64,000 nucleotides of DNA from Theileria orientalis strain Shintoku (lineage: Eukaryota; Apicomplexa; Aconoidasida; Piroplasmida; Theileriidae), in assembly GCF_000740895.1 (NCBI RefSeq), contig NC_025260.1, positions 124,001 to 188,000 on the forward strand. The letters run 5' to 3'. Below the pieces are notes generated by a model. It was not told the origin of the DNA. It saw only the letters and a list, made by a program, of their open reading frames with translations, and ran no database searches. How positions within the stretch are numbered: position 1 is the stretch's first letter; each line of letters starts with the position of its first letter. The translations under genes were made by a program, and so were the position numbers. This document shows, in pieces, positions 9,040-21,082 of the stretch.

Positions 9040-12000
9040 CTAGGTCTGCGTCGGCTTAGCAGTCAACAGCTCCGAGGCTATCTCCGAGGCCTCCTTCAGC
9101 AGCTTCTCCGAGAGCTCCTCCTCGGCCTCCGCCGCCCTCATTCTCTCCTGCTCCTGTTCTCTCTTCTTCGCCTCGTGCGCCTGCTGTATTGACAGCTGCA
9201 GCTGCAGTCTCTTTTCTCTTGCCTGCTGCTTATTCTCGCACGTCTTCTCCAGCTGCGGCAGCGTCGACGTGATGTGCGGTATCATCTTCGTCTCCACTCT
9301 GTTCGCGATCTGCTTCAGCTTATTGTACGCCTCTGCGCTGAACTGCGTGTTTCCTCTCTGGCTTTCCTCCAGCAGGTACTCTGCTGACGTCGTTATGAAG
9401 CGGCAGCACGAGAGCATGTTGATCATTTCCACCAGCGAGCTTGTTTTCTCTGCGTCTCTCAGGTAGCTGCAGACCATTGCGTCCGTCACGATGATCTGGT
9501 TGTACACGAAGGCGTCGTCTTGGAAGATCAGTCTTGCTGTTTCCAGCACTCCTATGCACTCCTCGTACTTCTGCACGTCGAAGAGGAACCTGATGTAGCA
9601 CGTGTACAGGCTCTTGTCCATCTTCCCGTTCGAGATTGCGCTTTGGAAGTGCTGCTGTGTCTTCGCCACCTTTAGCTTGTTCAGCTTATTCTTGTCGGGC
9701 TTTCTGTCCGTGCTCACCATCGCCAGTGTGATCGCTGCTGACAGTATTCCTATGTTCTTATTCACCAGCAGCTTCATGTGACTCGTCATTGACAGCGACT
9801 CCATCAGCAGCAGGAAACTTTCGTACGAGGCCTTAAAGTTTTTTTCCAGAGCCAGTATCACTGCTATGCAGTTCGCTGCGTAGAAGTTGCACACTGACGG
9901 TCTCTTCAGTGCCGTTTTCGCGTACTGCATTGCTTCCTTCGGCAGCGTCAGCGTCGTTCCTGTCGTCTGTGCTATTCTGTAGCTCTTTTTAATCATCAGC
10001 GACGACAGCAGCGTGTTTGCGTACGGGTCGTATGCTGACGCCGGTATTGCTCTGAACATTTTCCTTATTTCCTGTATCGCCTCGTCGTACGACTTAATCT
10101 TTCCCAGCTGGTATGAGCGCAGCAGATATGGCTCACAGCTGTTCGGGTGTATCTTTTTCACCTGCTCCAGGTACCTCACCGTGCTCTCGTGGTCACACTA
10201 AGCGTATTTGTATTTATTTATGCGTATTAATTTATCTAAGCAAATTTGCCCAGGGTTGTCTAAGCAAATTTGCCCAGTGTTGTCTAAGTAAATTTGCCAA
10301 CGTTTATTTATCTACTTTAGTTTATCCGTTTTGACTTGTCATATCTATCTCATCTAACTATGTTATCTTGTCATTGTTTATCTATCTAAGTCAAATTGTC
10401 TATGCTAATTTATTCATCTAACTAGTCCTTAATTCCACTAAATATCTTTGTTAACTGGGTTTCATTTTCCTCTTTTGTCTCAATGTCGTCTCTTACCTTT
10501 TGGAACGCTATGATGCTTCTTCGCAGCCATGCCGAGGTGTACCTAGGGTACTCTCGCGTTATAGACGAGTATATCTTCTGCGCCTTTGTGATCTGCCCTG
10601 CGAACTCCAGGGCCAGTGCGTAGTTAAACCTCACTGTCAGAGCCAGCGTCGTGTTCTCCATGTTTTCCCTGGCGCTCCTCTCGGTAGGTCCACCTGCTCC
10701 ACCTGCTCCACTGGTTCCGCTCCCCGTACTCCCTTCCGTCTTCCTTGACAACTTCTCGTTCAACGCCTGCAGCACTGCGCATGCTCTCGTGTAGTTCCTC
10801 GTGTACATCAGTATCACTCCGAAGTTGTTTTTGAAGCGGTCGTTGTCCGACTTGTAGAGGTTGAAGTACTCGACGTAGTACTCGTTCAGGCTCGGACACA
10901 GGTACTCTCTTCCTCGCGAGACCAGTATTTCCAGGCACCTGATGTAGTACTCCATTGCCAGCGGGTCTGAGAAGTCTCTTTGCGCCTTCGACTTCGCGTC
11001 CAGCTTGTTCGTGAACTTCGACATTTCCAGTGCGTTTCTCGAGGACTCGCTTCCGTTAGCTGAGAAGATCAGGTCCTCCAGCAGCGAGAGCGCCTTGAAT
11101 AGCCTCTCGTCGATAAGTCTTCCCATTCCCTGCTGCACGCTGTGGAACGTGCATGAGATGTCCAGCTGATTCTGCGACCTGTTGTTTGCTGACTCCATCT
11201 TCAGCATGTCCCACTTGTTCGTCTCCAGCGTTTCTCTTGCTGAGCAGAGGTACACGTATGCTGAGACCTTCAGCACCACTGCCACCTTTTGCAGGCACTG
11301 GAGCAGGAAGTCGCAGTGCTCTCTCGCCAGACCTAGGTCTCCGCAGCCTGCTGCTGCCTTAACCAGCTGCAGCCTTGCTGACAGGAAGTCGTTTTTGTGC
11401 GAGAGTGCGTTCATGTACCTGTTAAGTGCCTCCGAGTAGCTTCCCTTCGCGTGCTCCACTCTTCCCAGCTGATACTCCAGCTCCGCCCTCAGGCTATATG
11501 GCAGGTTCGTCTTCTGCAGGTCCAGCAGTCTTCTCGTGCACTCCTCCAGGTTTCCTCTGTGGAAGAGGAACTCGCACAGGTGCAGCTGCCCCGCTGCGTT
11601 ACTTCTGTCCAGGATGTGCGAGGCCAGGTGCGCTCTGCTGTACTGCTCCAGGAGCAGCGGCACGTCCTCTTCGAAGTCCTCTTTGAAGTGCGTCAGCTGG
11701 TATGCTGCTATTGCTGATGCGAACCTGTGGGCCACTGCCAGCGGCTTCAGTGCTATCGACTTCTCGATCAGCGACTTTGCCGACTCTATGTTCCCCAGTG
11801 AGAACTGGCATGCTGAGAGTGCGAAGAATAGCGCCGCCTTCAGCCACACCAGCTGGCTGTGTGCCAGCGACAGCTCTAGGCTCCTTTCGCTAGGCGCCCT
11901 CCTCGAATCAGGCATGTTGTTCATTATCGCCAGGTAGTAGCTCGCCTTCAGCAGTGCTCTCAGGTAATACACTGATGCCACTTGGTAGTTTGAGCTCAGC

Positions 12001-12656
12001 ACCATCACGTTCCCGAACAGCACGAGCGGTATTATTGCTGATCTGCTCTGGTCGATAGCCATGTTAAACATCGACCTTGCTGTCGCCAGGTGATCTGTGT
12101 TTTTGTCCCTCATGTAGTTGAACACGCTCTGGTGTCCCTTGACCATGTAAAAGTGGTACAGTGACGTTCCTACTCATCATTACACATTTTCAACCCTACC
12201 TTCCGTCTTTCTCAGGTAGTGGTTCGTCCAGTCCATGTACCTCTTGTGTCTTTCGTCGTCGTTTTTAAACTGCTGTGCTTGGCACAGGTTATGGAATCCC
12301 AGCGACGAGTACAGCGTTCCTTTCACGCGCTTCGAATCTGCTCGTTTGTCATTATTTGTTCATTAATTTAATAAAACTTATTTCTTACCTTCTTCTGAGT
12401 TAAAAATCGCTTCTGCTTCCTTAAGCAGTGAGTCCAGAGATTCCAGGTGTCCCAATGACTTATATGAAAACGCCAACAGCAGCCAATACTTCAGCGGTAC
12501 CTCTTCTGATTTTAGAAGATCTTTTATTTGCTCCAGATTGTTCGGAGTCAGATCTTCTTGCGATATCCAGATGCATCTTCTGGTGGAATCATTTTGTGTA
12601 TGGGCTGAATTCTGTGATTTGGGACTAAATGGAATCCCGAATCCAGAATCTAACAT
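9040..12656 (-). CDS. CTR9: CTR9, PAF1-complex subunit (TPR protein)
   Basis: Long TPR protein of about 1,100 residues in at least four exons: 12656-12378, about 12350-12195, about 12165-10422, and about 10200 to TAG at 9040-9042. The N-terminal exon (WISQEDLTPNNLEQIKDLL, then PLKYWLLLAFSYKSLG) matches the CTR9 start, followed by TPR-like helical pairs through the body. The last 70 residues are a charged Glu/Arg/Gln coiled coil (KREQEQERMRAAEAEEELSE), as in CTR9. A Gly/Ser-rich insert lies near 10680-10740. CTR9 is the scaffold of the PAF1 complex, coupling RNA polymerase II elongation to histone modification. The 10201-10421 intron holds a tandem repeat. The first exon is AT-rich and the rest GC-rich. 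Confidence 0.85.
10235..10306. repeat. 24-bp tandem repeat, 3 copies, inside a CTR9 intron
   Basis: Units 10235-10258, 10259-10282 and 10283-10306. The first two differ at one base; the third is more diverged. Consensus tctaagcaaatttgccca plus six variable bases. It lies wholly in the last intron of CTR9. Confidence 0.88.
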
Positions 12657-12855
12657 ATTAATACATATATTATATTTTCCCTTCTATTCGGGATGTTTGA
12701 TTTACAAAAAGGAGGAAAACATGTTACAAAACTACCTTAAAGTCTCCAAAATTATTCATAAGCTGGGGACTAAGTTTTTACTATTCTGGTGGTTATCACC
12801 CATACACAAATTCTAATTTCAGAGCGGTGGATATATGTGTTTATGAATATGTACA

Positions 12856-14501
12856 ATGATTAGGCAGAGGAGTTTTTTGAGGGCTTTACAGTCTTTCGTG
12901 AGCAGCGGCCAAATTCCCACACTCGAGTATTTGGAATCCTTCGAACCCAAAAGCCTTCGTCGTTTAAAAGTGTTCGATGAAACTCCTCCCGAAGATTTTC
13001 GTAAGTGGTTTTTTGAGCGGCTGACTTCTCACTATTCCAATCCTAGGTCCATTTTACGGTAGGTGTTCCTGCAGCCCAAATGTGTAACAGGCTTTATCGC
13101 AAATACATTTCCGTGGACGACTATCCTTGTTATTCTTGGCTTGTTCGATGCTTGTGTCAACTTGGCAACTCCTTTTCCTTCAATTCATTCTGGTTTGCCC
13201 CTTTTTTTTCATTTTTTATTTAGGTCGCCCAGGGATAGGCAGGCTTTGGTTAGCCTCCCTCTGTTTAAGTACTTAATTTTTGATTTAATTGAAAGAAAGC
13301 ACTTCATACATGTTCGTTTAGTGTGGTCTTAATGTATTGTTTAGCCTAGGCACGTTCCTCGTTTGATATTTGCCTTGAGTGCTCTTGAGTACCGTTGTTG
13401 GCCTCTACTCATTCACATCGCAGACTTAGTAAAAAAACATCTACAGGTACCATAAGCCTTAAGATATTTGTTTTAGGACTGGCGTTTATCGACGCTTGCC
13501 CTGATGGTTGGTTGTTTAGTCAAACTAGGATTTGACAACACTAACACCCCTGAAAATAATCTGCATAATATAATTTCACTCTTGCTGAACGAAGTTGAAA
13601 CTCGCGATCCTGCCGACTCGACCCCTTTTGACTGGGCTTTACTTTCCTATTCGCTCGTTCTAACGAATAGATACGAATGGTACTCGGCTGCGCTTATATT
13701 TTACTTAGGCCTGACCAGGAAAATGCTGCACTTCCCCTGTACCTAAGTCGTGCCTGCCGGGACTTAAATTTGGAGAACTTACCTCTAAGTGGCTGGACTC
13801 AGTACTACTTGTACATGACTCTGTACTGCGCTGACGTTGAAAAACCCAGGAACGAGTCCGAAATTAAGCGTTCAATTCCCTTTCACTTGCAGGAATCCTT
13901 ATACACCAGGCTTCTGAACGAAATCTTAATCCATGCTCAGCCTCAGGTGAGACCATATAGATACACACACACCCTCATTCACCTTCTTTTAATTTACATT
14001 CGCACACATACTTCTACATGGCCGCTTATCAAACTATTATAGGGGTCTGAAATGCTTCAGAAGGACGTTGACACTGTTTTGGAGGGCATGGGCAACACTG
14101 AGGCGCTCATCAACTGCTCCGTTGGACGCCCTGACGACGAACAACACTGCCTCTTTGCCGGCCACCTCTTCCCTAACAGGAGGCTCTGCTTGGAATACAA
14201 CTACCTCCTGCCTCATCCTGACGGCACGCCCGTCGAGGGAGGCCTCGTTTCCTTCAGGCGCAGGCTTTTCAACAAACTCGGCTACAACACTGCCGTCATT
14301 CACCGGTTCCAGTGGGACGCCCTGACTGTGCTTGAGAAGGAGGAGCAGCTGCTGCACATCCTGTCCAAGTTCCCGGTCGTTGAATCCGACTTGTACGACA
14401 GTAGGCCTGAGCCCAAGACGTTCGAGGACTCTAACTACAAGTATCTAAAGCACCTGAGGCCCAGGGTCACCACCTGGCCTCCTGACAAAATATCGGTCTA
14501 A
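12856..14501 (+). CDS. RAP-domain organellar RNA-binding protein
   Basis: Spliced gene with at least six exons, ATG at 12856, TAA at 14499-14501. The N-terminus (MIRQRSFLRALQSFVSS) is a basic amphipathic mitochondrial-type leader. The middle is a helical repeat region (EYRCWPLLIHIADLV; PFDWALLSYSLVLTNRY). The C-terminal RAP domain contains RRRLFNKLGYNTAVIHRFQW, the 'L-x-x-x-G-Y-x-x-x-x-I-x-x-x-x-W' RAP signature. RAP proteins bind and process organellar RNAs, and in apicomplexans they are linked to fragmented mitochondrial rRNA. One intron (13321-13344) is only 24 nt. Middle exon boundaries are less certain. The last exon is GC-rich and ends 23 bp from the convergent NFU stop. Confidence 0.75.
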
Positions 14502-14524
14502 GCTCATAGGTAACACTTATCAAA

Positions 14525-15012
14525 TTAATTATCACTTTCAATTACTTTTACGCAAATCGGACTCCCGTTGGGCGACTTGAGAAACTTAGTCAAATTGTTC
14601 TCTATGACTTCCTTCAGCGTGGTCGACCTGTACGGGCATCCGATGCACGATCCTGTGAACTACAAAGGCTTAAAATTACTTCTAAACTAACTTTCACAAA
14701 TATTTGATTGTCTTCTATTCTACTAAGGTTAATTCCTCCACCATCCGAGGACAGTTGCGGCCTAATGAGGTCCAATACACCTTCTACATTTTTCTCGTTT
14801 AGCTCCATTAACCATCCTTCTTCTGAGTATATGGGCTCAGAATCCTCTAAACTAGAATTCTGATCAATATTGCTAGACTGAGAACCAATAGTTAACCCTC
14901 GTTTTTGAATTGGAGCTGTAATAGAAGGTATTGTAAAGTTTGACTGTAACCTAAAAGAAAAAGAAAGTGAACATGATAATATGATACAAAAGAATATTAA
15001 AAAGGTAATCAT
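14525..15012 (-). CDS. NFU-type iron-sulfur scaffold protein, probably apicoplast
   Basis: Two exons, ATG at 15012 and TAA at 14525-14527, with a 43-nt intron near 14650-14692. The leader (MITFLIFFCIILSCSLSFSF) is a signal peptide followed by a Ser/Thr/Lys/Arg-rich segment, the bipartite pattern of apicoplast import. The C-terminal NifU domain begins with VEGVLDLIRPQLSSDGGG, continues through IFVKFTGSCIGCPYRSTTLK and contains the CxxC cluster-binding pair. NFU carries assembled Fe-S clusters to target enzymes. In the apicoplast it works downstream of the SUF system. About 120-150 residues, normal for a stand-alone NFU. Location is inferred from the leader only. Confidence 0.85.
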
Positions 15013-15222
15013 GGATTACATTTGTGTAAGTGTTACAAAATGGAATTTTTAGTTATGATTGTGTGCCTTACTTTTATATGTAAATTGTTTGCAAATGAAC
15101 TTAATCTAATAAATAAATATTTTTCTGTTTATTAATGTTATTATAAACTGTAAAATTTATGGAATCTTCCGATATATCTTCTCTTGTATAAAATATTTTT
15201 ACGCATAATTTTGGTGTTATTG
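15013..15222. promoter_or_regulatory. Short divergent promoter region (NFU / HPR gene)
   Basis: 210 bp of AT-rich DNA between two divergently transcribed genes whose products are both probably organellar. No TATA element can be assigned with confidence. Confidence 0.35.
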
Positions 15223-16823
15223 ATGTCAATATCGATATTGTTCTCCCATCATAGTAAACATTTGTACAATGGACGTGTAAATGACTTTGCTCTGAGCTCT
15301 AACTTTTTTTTTCAAGCCAGGTTTGCCAAAATATTGAGATGGATTCCTGACACACCTCACGCACATTGTATGAACAAACTGACACACTTTGAGGATTTGG
15401 TCAATTATTGTTTAAACCACAAGGGTATGTTAATACAAAGCTGCCAATCAAATTTTTTTAGATACTTTGGGCAAACGGGACATTATTGCCTCACTCTCTT
15501 ACATGAGAACATTAAAGAATTTTAATTTAGCCTCAAAGAATTTTTTAAAGTACAATCAATTCGTTCTTGACAACCTATCAAAGTTTGATTCAAGCATTCA
15601 CTTGCTCATACATAGGTATCTACCCATTTCACCTAATGTTTCAGATACGCCATTCTCGGTTACAACACATCGCTGATATCAATATACGACAAGGTGCTGG
15701 CAAATGCGCTAGGGAGCCTGGACAATAAGGCGCTATGTCTGATCGCATGGAGCTATGCCAAAAATAACGTTTTTATTGATGACCTTTTTGAGACCATCGG
15801 TACCACAATGAATACCCTAAATGGATTTGTAGCAACACTTGTTCTAAACAGAGACTGTAAACTGAATCTGACTGACTTGTCGCTTTTGCTGTGGAGCTTC
15901 GCCAAAATTAATGTAATTTTGTGCCATCTAATAAAACTTTTTAGAGAAGAGTTCCTCATGAAATTTTAAAGATAAAGAATGAATTTTTGGGAACCATAAA
16001 GTCTATCTTAACCTCCCTAAGCAATGGGCTTAGGACCGATGAAAAGTCCCAAGGCTACTTTGACAGTGAAGGTTGGTTGCACAAGTTTTAACGGCATTTA
16101 GGTTCATTTTACAGTAATGTAGTCCATGACATATGCATGGGCGTGAAGTCGTTGGCAGTCCTACTCCCCAGGGACACTTCCACGATTAATCAAATCCTTG
16201 TAACCCTGTTCGATATAACCAGCATTTCGAACCTGGCCATCACTTCTCAGGTACCCACTGTTCCCGCCTTACTTTTTCAGGGAATAACTAGTCTGTGGGA
16301 GACTTTGCAGTACGCTAACATAAGGGACGAAGAAATACTTGAGAAGCTGTGCGAGCACTCACGTTACTTGAGACTGGACCACTCCTTCAACTCAAACATG
16401 TTGACCTCCATAGTTGCCGCCCTCCATAAACTGAAAGTTAAGGACCCTAGGGTCATATACCAGATAGTCCACTGGCTTGAAAAGAGGAGTAGTCAGATGC
16501 ATCCTCAGCAGATGTACACAACCATATCTCTGCTGGATAGCATGGGTGTGTATCACGATAAGGCGTGGAAACAATTAGGTATTTCCGGGATAACACATGG
16601 GCCTTGCAGGTGTTGTAGTTCAGAAGAAGGCCATCGACCTCGAGCTCGGCGAAATAAGGAATCTGTACAACATTTTTAAAAGAAACGGTATTCCTTCTAC
16701 TCTTAGCTGTGCACACATTCTAACACTAATGGCAATATAGGGAAGGGGAACAATCGCATTTTTGGAATCCTTGACCATTTTGTGTCCTGTAAGCAGGATA
16801 TTGAGGAATATGGATTCACTTAA
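15223..16823 (+). CDS. HPR/FASTK-like organellar RNA-binding protein
   Basis: Multi-exon gene. The first in-frame ATG is at 15223; the codons upstream of it in the same frame contain no ATG. Helical repeats follow the FASTK/heptatricopeptide pattern (DNKALCLIAWSYAKNNV; LTDLSLLLWSFAKINV; MLTSIVAALHKLKVKDPRV; QQMYTTISLLDSMGVY). This pattern occurs in apicomplexan mitochondrial and apicoplast RNA-binding proteins, often with a RAP domain, which I do not see here. The 3' end is ambiguous: reading straight through gives TAG at 16738-16740. Removing a 53-nt GT-AG intron (16688-16740) gives a longer charged tail ending with TAA at 16821-16823, which I prefer. It is tandem with the PP2C gene (88 bp gap). 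Confidence 0.65.
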
Positions 16824-16910
16824 CTCGTGATGGGGAATGCCATTAGCAATTTGAACCTTTGATCTGTAACATAGTTCTGAATTTTTTGTAAAATATTTAT
16901 AACTGCATCT

Positions 16911-18060
16911 ATGTCTACTTTGTTCCTAAAAGCAGTTGGTTTGACCGATAAAAACCTATCGAGTTCCGTTTTGAGTTCTTTGCAGAATGTTACGACAACT
17001 TCGGTGGAATTAGGTATTTTTATCCCCTAATTTTTCCTTTCAGACGGTGGCTACTTGCTGGTGGATCACTATGGAGAGAAGGGGGTCCGGAAATCCATGG
17101 AAGACGAGTGCCTCGTCTGCGACTCCTTAAAGGCGCTCTGCCCGCAGCTGCCTCCCGAGTACGACTTTGCGTAAGTTCGCTCCCTTGCCCCTATCATAGC
17201 CCACTTTAGAGTTTTTGGCCTCTTCGACGGCCACGGAGGCCGCCAATCCGCCCTTTTCGCCAAGCAGAACTTGCTCGGCGAGGTGGCCTCACAGCTGGTC
17301 GCCCACCTGAACTTGAAGAAGGAGTCCGGTGAGCAGGAGGACTTCGAGGTCACCTTCAAGAAGTCCGTCAACGCCGCTTGCAGGCGTTTGGACACGAGGA
17401 TCGCAAACGAGGTCCAGGGCTGCTCTGACGGCTCCACCGCCCTGCTGCTCTTCTTCGGGAGGACGACCGTCTACATTTTGAACCTCGGCGACTCCGCCGC
17501 CTACCTTTGCAAGAAGGTTGACAGCGTCCTGCACTGTAAGTTTCCACTCCCTAACGCTTTGCAGCGGTGCCCCTCAACGACATTCACAAGCCGTGGTCTC
17601 AGAAGGAGAAGGCTCGCATTCTTCACTACGGCGGCACCATTGAGGGCGGCCGCGTCAACGGCCTTCTCGAGGTGACTCGCTCCTTCGGCGACCTGCAGTA
17701 CGTTTCTCGTGCCTGTTCACTCATTTCCGTAGGCTTAAGAAGTATGGAGTTCTCTGCGTCGGCTCCTTTCGCAAATTTGAACTCGACTTCCAGAGGGACG
17801 AGTTAATCGTCATTGCCTGCGACGGCTTTTGGGGCCTGTTTGACGCTGGTGATGCCTGCAGGAAGTCTTTGGACTTCGTCGTGAAGGTAACTTTCCCCTT
17901 CCTCACCTTTGTTCAGGAGGAAATGAGGGCCTCCACTTCTCCTCACCTTCCCTTTCCTCAGCTTAAGAAGGTCTGCAAGGAGCTCGTCGACATTGCTTTG
18001 AACGTTAAACGTTCCCAGGACAATGTTTCCGTCATGCTCGTTCGCCTAAAAAGCAAGTGA
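16911..18060 (+). CDS. PP2C-family Ser/Thr phosphatase (PPM)
   Basis: Spliced gene, ATG at 16911 (MSTLFLKAVGLTDKN), TGA at 18058-18060. Introns are short, about 29-36 nt, each with GT-AG ends and T/C-rich tracts. The motifs in order are: SMEDE (motif 1), GLFDGHGG (metal-binding Asp/Gly), SDGSTALLLF, YILNLGDSAAYL, EVTRSFGDLQ, IACDGFWGLFD (metal-binding Asp) and SQDNVSVMLV (final metal-binding Asp-Asn). All acidic metal ligands are present, so the enzyme should be active as a Mn/Mg-dependent phosphatase. About 320 residues, so little more than the catalytic domain. No signal peptide or myristoylation glycine. Substrate unknown. Confidence 0.88.
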
Positions 18061-18350
18061 AGCTGCTCTTTAAGTGCTAAGTACATTATTGTAAACACCT
18101 ATCGCACTGAACACTCTTTTAATCTCATCGACACTCACTCTTTACACTAAGCATTCCTCCCCTTCTCACTGTAATTAAACCAAAATGAGCCATTTTTATT
18201 CCATTACTTCAACATGGCTACCTTTTAATAAAATATGCTACTGTGTATTATTTATTTGAGTGTAGTAAATTAAAACTTAGTGCGTTCCTATGTTACATCG
18301 TTTCTCCTTTCGAATCTCACGCTTTTTTATCCCTTTAAAACTGCGATTTG
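18061..18350. other. Intergenic region between convergent genes
   Basis: 290 bp, AT-rich, between the PP2C stop and the COQ8-like stop. Nothing beyond presumed 3' processing signals is seen. Confidence 0.4.
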
Positions 18351-20564
18351 CTATTTTACACTGAAAGAGTCCACTATGTCCATTATCTCATCGAACACCT
18401 GCTTCGAGTTGTACTTCGCCGACAGTATCTTCGATATGAGGAATGCTCCTGCCAACTTTCTGTGTAGTGAGTATATTTCTGGCGGAGGCGGCTTCTTTCT
18501 CCTCGTGAATATTATCTTCGACCTGTCCATGATCTAAAGAGCTGTCACCGCCTCGCTCACTCACCGTTGTGAATATTGTGCTCTTTGCGAAGTCGTACTC
18601 TCCAACGTACTTAAACGGCTCAGCTGCGGACAAATGAATAAATTACAGTTAAATGGGCGCATTTGGTCAAGCTCTTGTCCAATTCCATGTTATTTATATA
18701 AACTCGCTACCTAACCTATCTCTGTCTAGCTGCTATTCCTGGGCTCAACTGTTACCTGATGCGTTTATTGAGTCCAAATGCGCCTCTAGCACTTCCTTGG
18801 TCTCCTCTGGGTGCGTGAATCCCACTTCCAGCGAATACTTAATTATGTTATCGTAATCCTATGCATGTTTTCAATATCAGACGCTCACCTCTCTCACTGA
18901 TGCTCTAACCAGCTGGAGGTACTGTTCCACGAACTTTCTGTTGTATATTCTGCCTACGTGCTCGTTAGTTTTCCGATATCGCAGTTGCACATAGTGCCAC
19001 CGTTCCTCCATTGTCTACTTTCTCTTTCCACTTACATGATCCGAAGTCCACCAGTCCTATCAGGTCTGTCTCCTCGTCGTACAGGTAGTTGCTCGGGTTC
19101 GGGTCCTGGACTTTTTTTAATTTTCGCTTGCTTACTGTGTTCATCAGCTCATACACGAAGACTTCTGACAGTGACAGCTTCATGATTCTTCTCGCCACTG
19201 AGCTCCTCACTTCGTCGCTCAGATCCTTCAACTCCTCCAGCGGTCTCTACATATCGTTTACTTCCATTGTCTCTTACTCCCTTAACGAACTCCGTCGTGA
19301 TGATCTTCTTCGTCGAGAGGTGACCTATTACTTTCGGCACGTAGAATCCTTCCAGGTTTAACTTTCTGAATATTTCGTAGAATTTTGCTTCGTTGTTGTA
19401 GTCGCACTCTGCCATCACCTCAGTTCTCATTTCTCCTGCGTACTGGCTTATGAAGAAGTTGGTCGGCACGATCTTCGTGTACGTCAGCATCCACACCAGG
19501 TTGTCCATGTCGCTATCTATTGAGTCGAGTATTCCTGGGAACTGCACCTTCACTGCCACTTCCACTCCCTCCTTCGTTTTTGCTCTGTGCACCTATTTTT
19601 TCCTTAACGTGGTCCTCCGCTTACTTGTCCCAGGGACGCGCTTGCCATCGGCTTAAAATCAAACTCCTCAAAGTGCTCCGACCACTTCTCTCCCAACTCT
19701 TGTATCAACAGCTACATTTTCGTTATCCTCGGTGCTTTTACCTCTTCCACCTGTTCTTTGTTCATCACGTCTGCTTCGTGCCTTGAGCTTATCAGTGCTT
19801 GCCTGAACTTTTCCGGCAGCACGTCCGTTTGCAGACTTAGAAGCTGTCCAAACTTCAACGCCGTTCCTATTCTCCCGTGCTCTTACTACTCTCTTACCTC
19901 TCATCTTACACAGACACTCTACTACGTGCCTTATTACTTCGTCGCTTGTCAGTGAATTCTTTAATATATCCTTGTATTCTCCCTAATTATTTTTTATTTT
20001 TTCTTTCTTTACCCTTATGCATCTACTCATTGCGTCTTTTGTTCCCGATGAGGCTACGTTCAACAGCATCCCTGCCTTTTCTCTTAAATTTATTCAAGTA
20101 CCTGCTAATGTTGCTGCTCTCGTTATCCTATCTGTTGGCAATTTGTTTTCGCGCATCTTCCTTGCTAAACTTAATTATTTTATTTCATAAGTACCCGCTC
20201 TAGTGCTATAATTTGCCTTTTGTTGTTGGTTCAGGTTCTTCTTGCCCGGGTTTTTTATTTTTTCCAGTCTTTCCAGTTTATCATTGAGGTTATAGTTAGA
20301 GGCGCTCATTTCCTCCAAGCTTGTACTTCTGAACTCATATTTAGGGTCAGGTGTCGGTCTCGATGTTTGCAAAATGCTTAAGATTAGTTGAGGAAGAGAT
20401 GTTAAGTAGGCCGGAAGTAGTGAGTTGACATAGAATGGCAGACTGTTCAGGTCTTCAACCTTTTTTTGGTGTATGTAACTTTCATATCTCTGTTCCAAAT
20501 ACTTCAAATTTTGTTTTCTATATATACTCAGTTGAGATATGACTTTACTTCTGGCTGAAGCCAT
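18351..20564 (-). CDS. ABC1/COQ8 (UbiB) family atypical kinase
   Basis: Spliced gene, ATG at 20564, TAG at 18351-18353. Before the kinase fold it has LPTDRITRAATLAG and then, across a 31-nt intron, KMRGTALKFGQLLSLQTDVL, which contains the KxGQ motif unique to this family. The kinase part shows VEVAVKVQFPGI (lysine in VAVKVQ), ECDYNNEAKFYEIF, the catalytic-loop region QDPNPSNYLYD and the metal-binding DFG (GLVDFGSCK). COQ8 proteins support coenzyme Q biosynthesis on the mitochondrial inner membrane. The N-terminal 130 residues are a Lys/Gln/Tyr-rich helical extension. Family certain; COQ8 versus another ABC1 kinase slightly less so. Confidence 0.85.
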
Positions 20565-20730
20565 TCTTTATATCATATAAATATATTTATGTATCCCCAT
20601 CATTAATTCAATTTCTTGTTCTTTGCTTGATCATTTTTACAAATGTAAAATGTTTTTTGAATTTTACGTTGTATTTGTTTTTTAATTTTTGTAATAGTGA
20701 CTTTTTTAGTGTGACTTTAATACATATCTT

Positions 20731-21082
20731 ATGAATGTATTATATATATTCATATTCTTATTTTTTTCATATATTGAGCCATCTCACTCTTGGATTCTCC
20801 GTAAATGTTATTTTACAAGCAATTATTTTTTACCTTCCAGAGGTAGTAGTAATTTATTCATTTTTTTTTACTTACACACTTTCAGGTGTCCACCCACTTT
20901 TAGCTAAGCGGAAGGCTGGTCGAGTATTAATAACTTTGGAATGCAGTGTATCGCGCAAGCTTGGATTTCCTCCTTCACGATATTACACAACTAAAAACAA
21001 GGTTAACACTCCTAATAGATTGGAGCTTATGAAATATAATAAGTATCTGAAGAAGCACACACTACACAAGGAAATTAGATAA
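20731..21082 (+). CDS. Bacterial-type ribosomal protein L33, probably apicoplast
   Basis: Two exons: 20731-20800 and 20886-21082, joined across an 85-nt GT-AG intron with a T-rich tract. The splice gives an 88-residue protein: a signal peptide ([17 protein letters not shown]) followed by the L33 domain, [17 protein letters not shown], then [20 protein letters not shown] and a basic end HTLHKEIR. The YTTxKNKxxTPxRLELxKY pattern is diagnostic of L33. An unspliced reading from 20735 is also open, but it would put a long hydrophobic stretch before the domain. The leader suggests the apicoplast ribosome; a mitochondrial ribosome is the alternative. Confidence 0.8.

Noticed and set aside
12378..12656. 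Separate small gene upstream of CTR9
   Set aside because: The segment encodes the CTR9 N-terminus and joins in frame to the following exon, so it is the first exon of CTR9.
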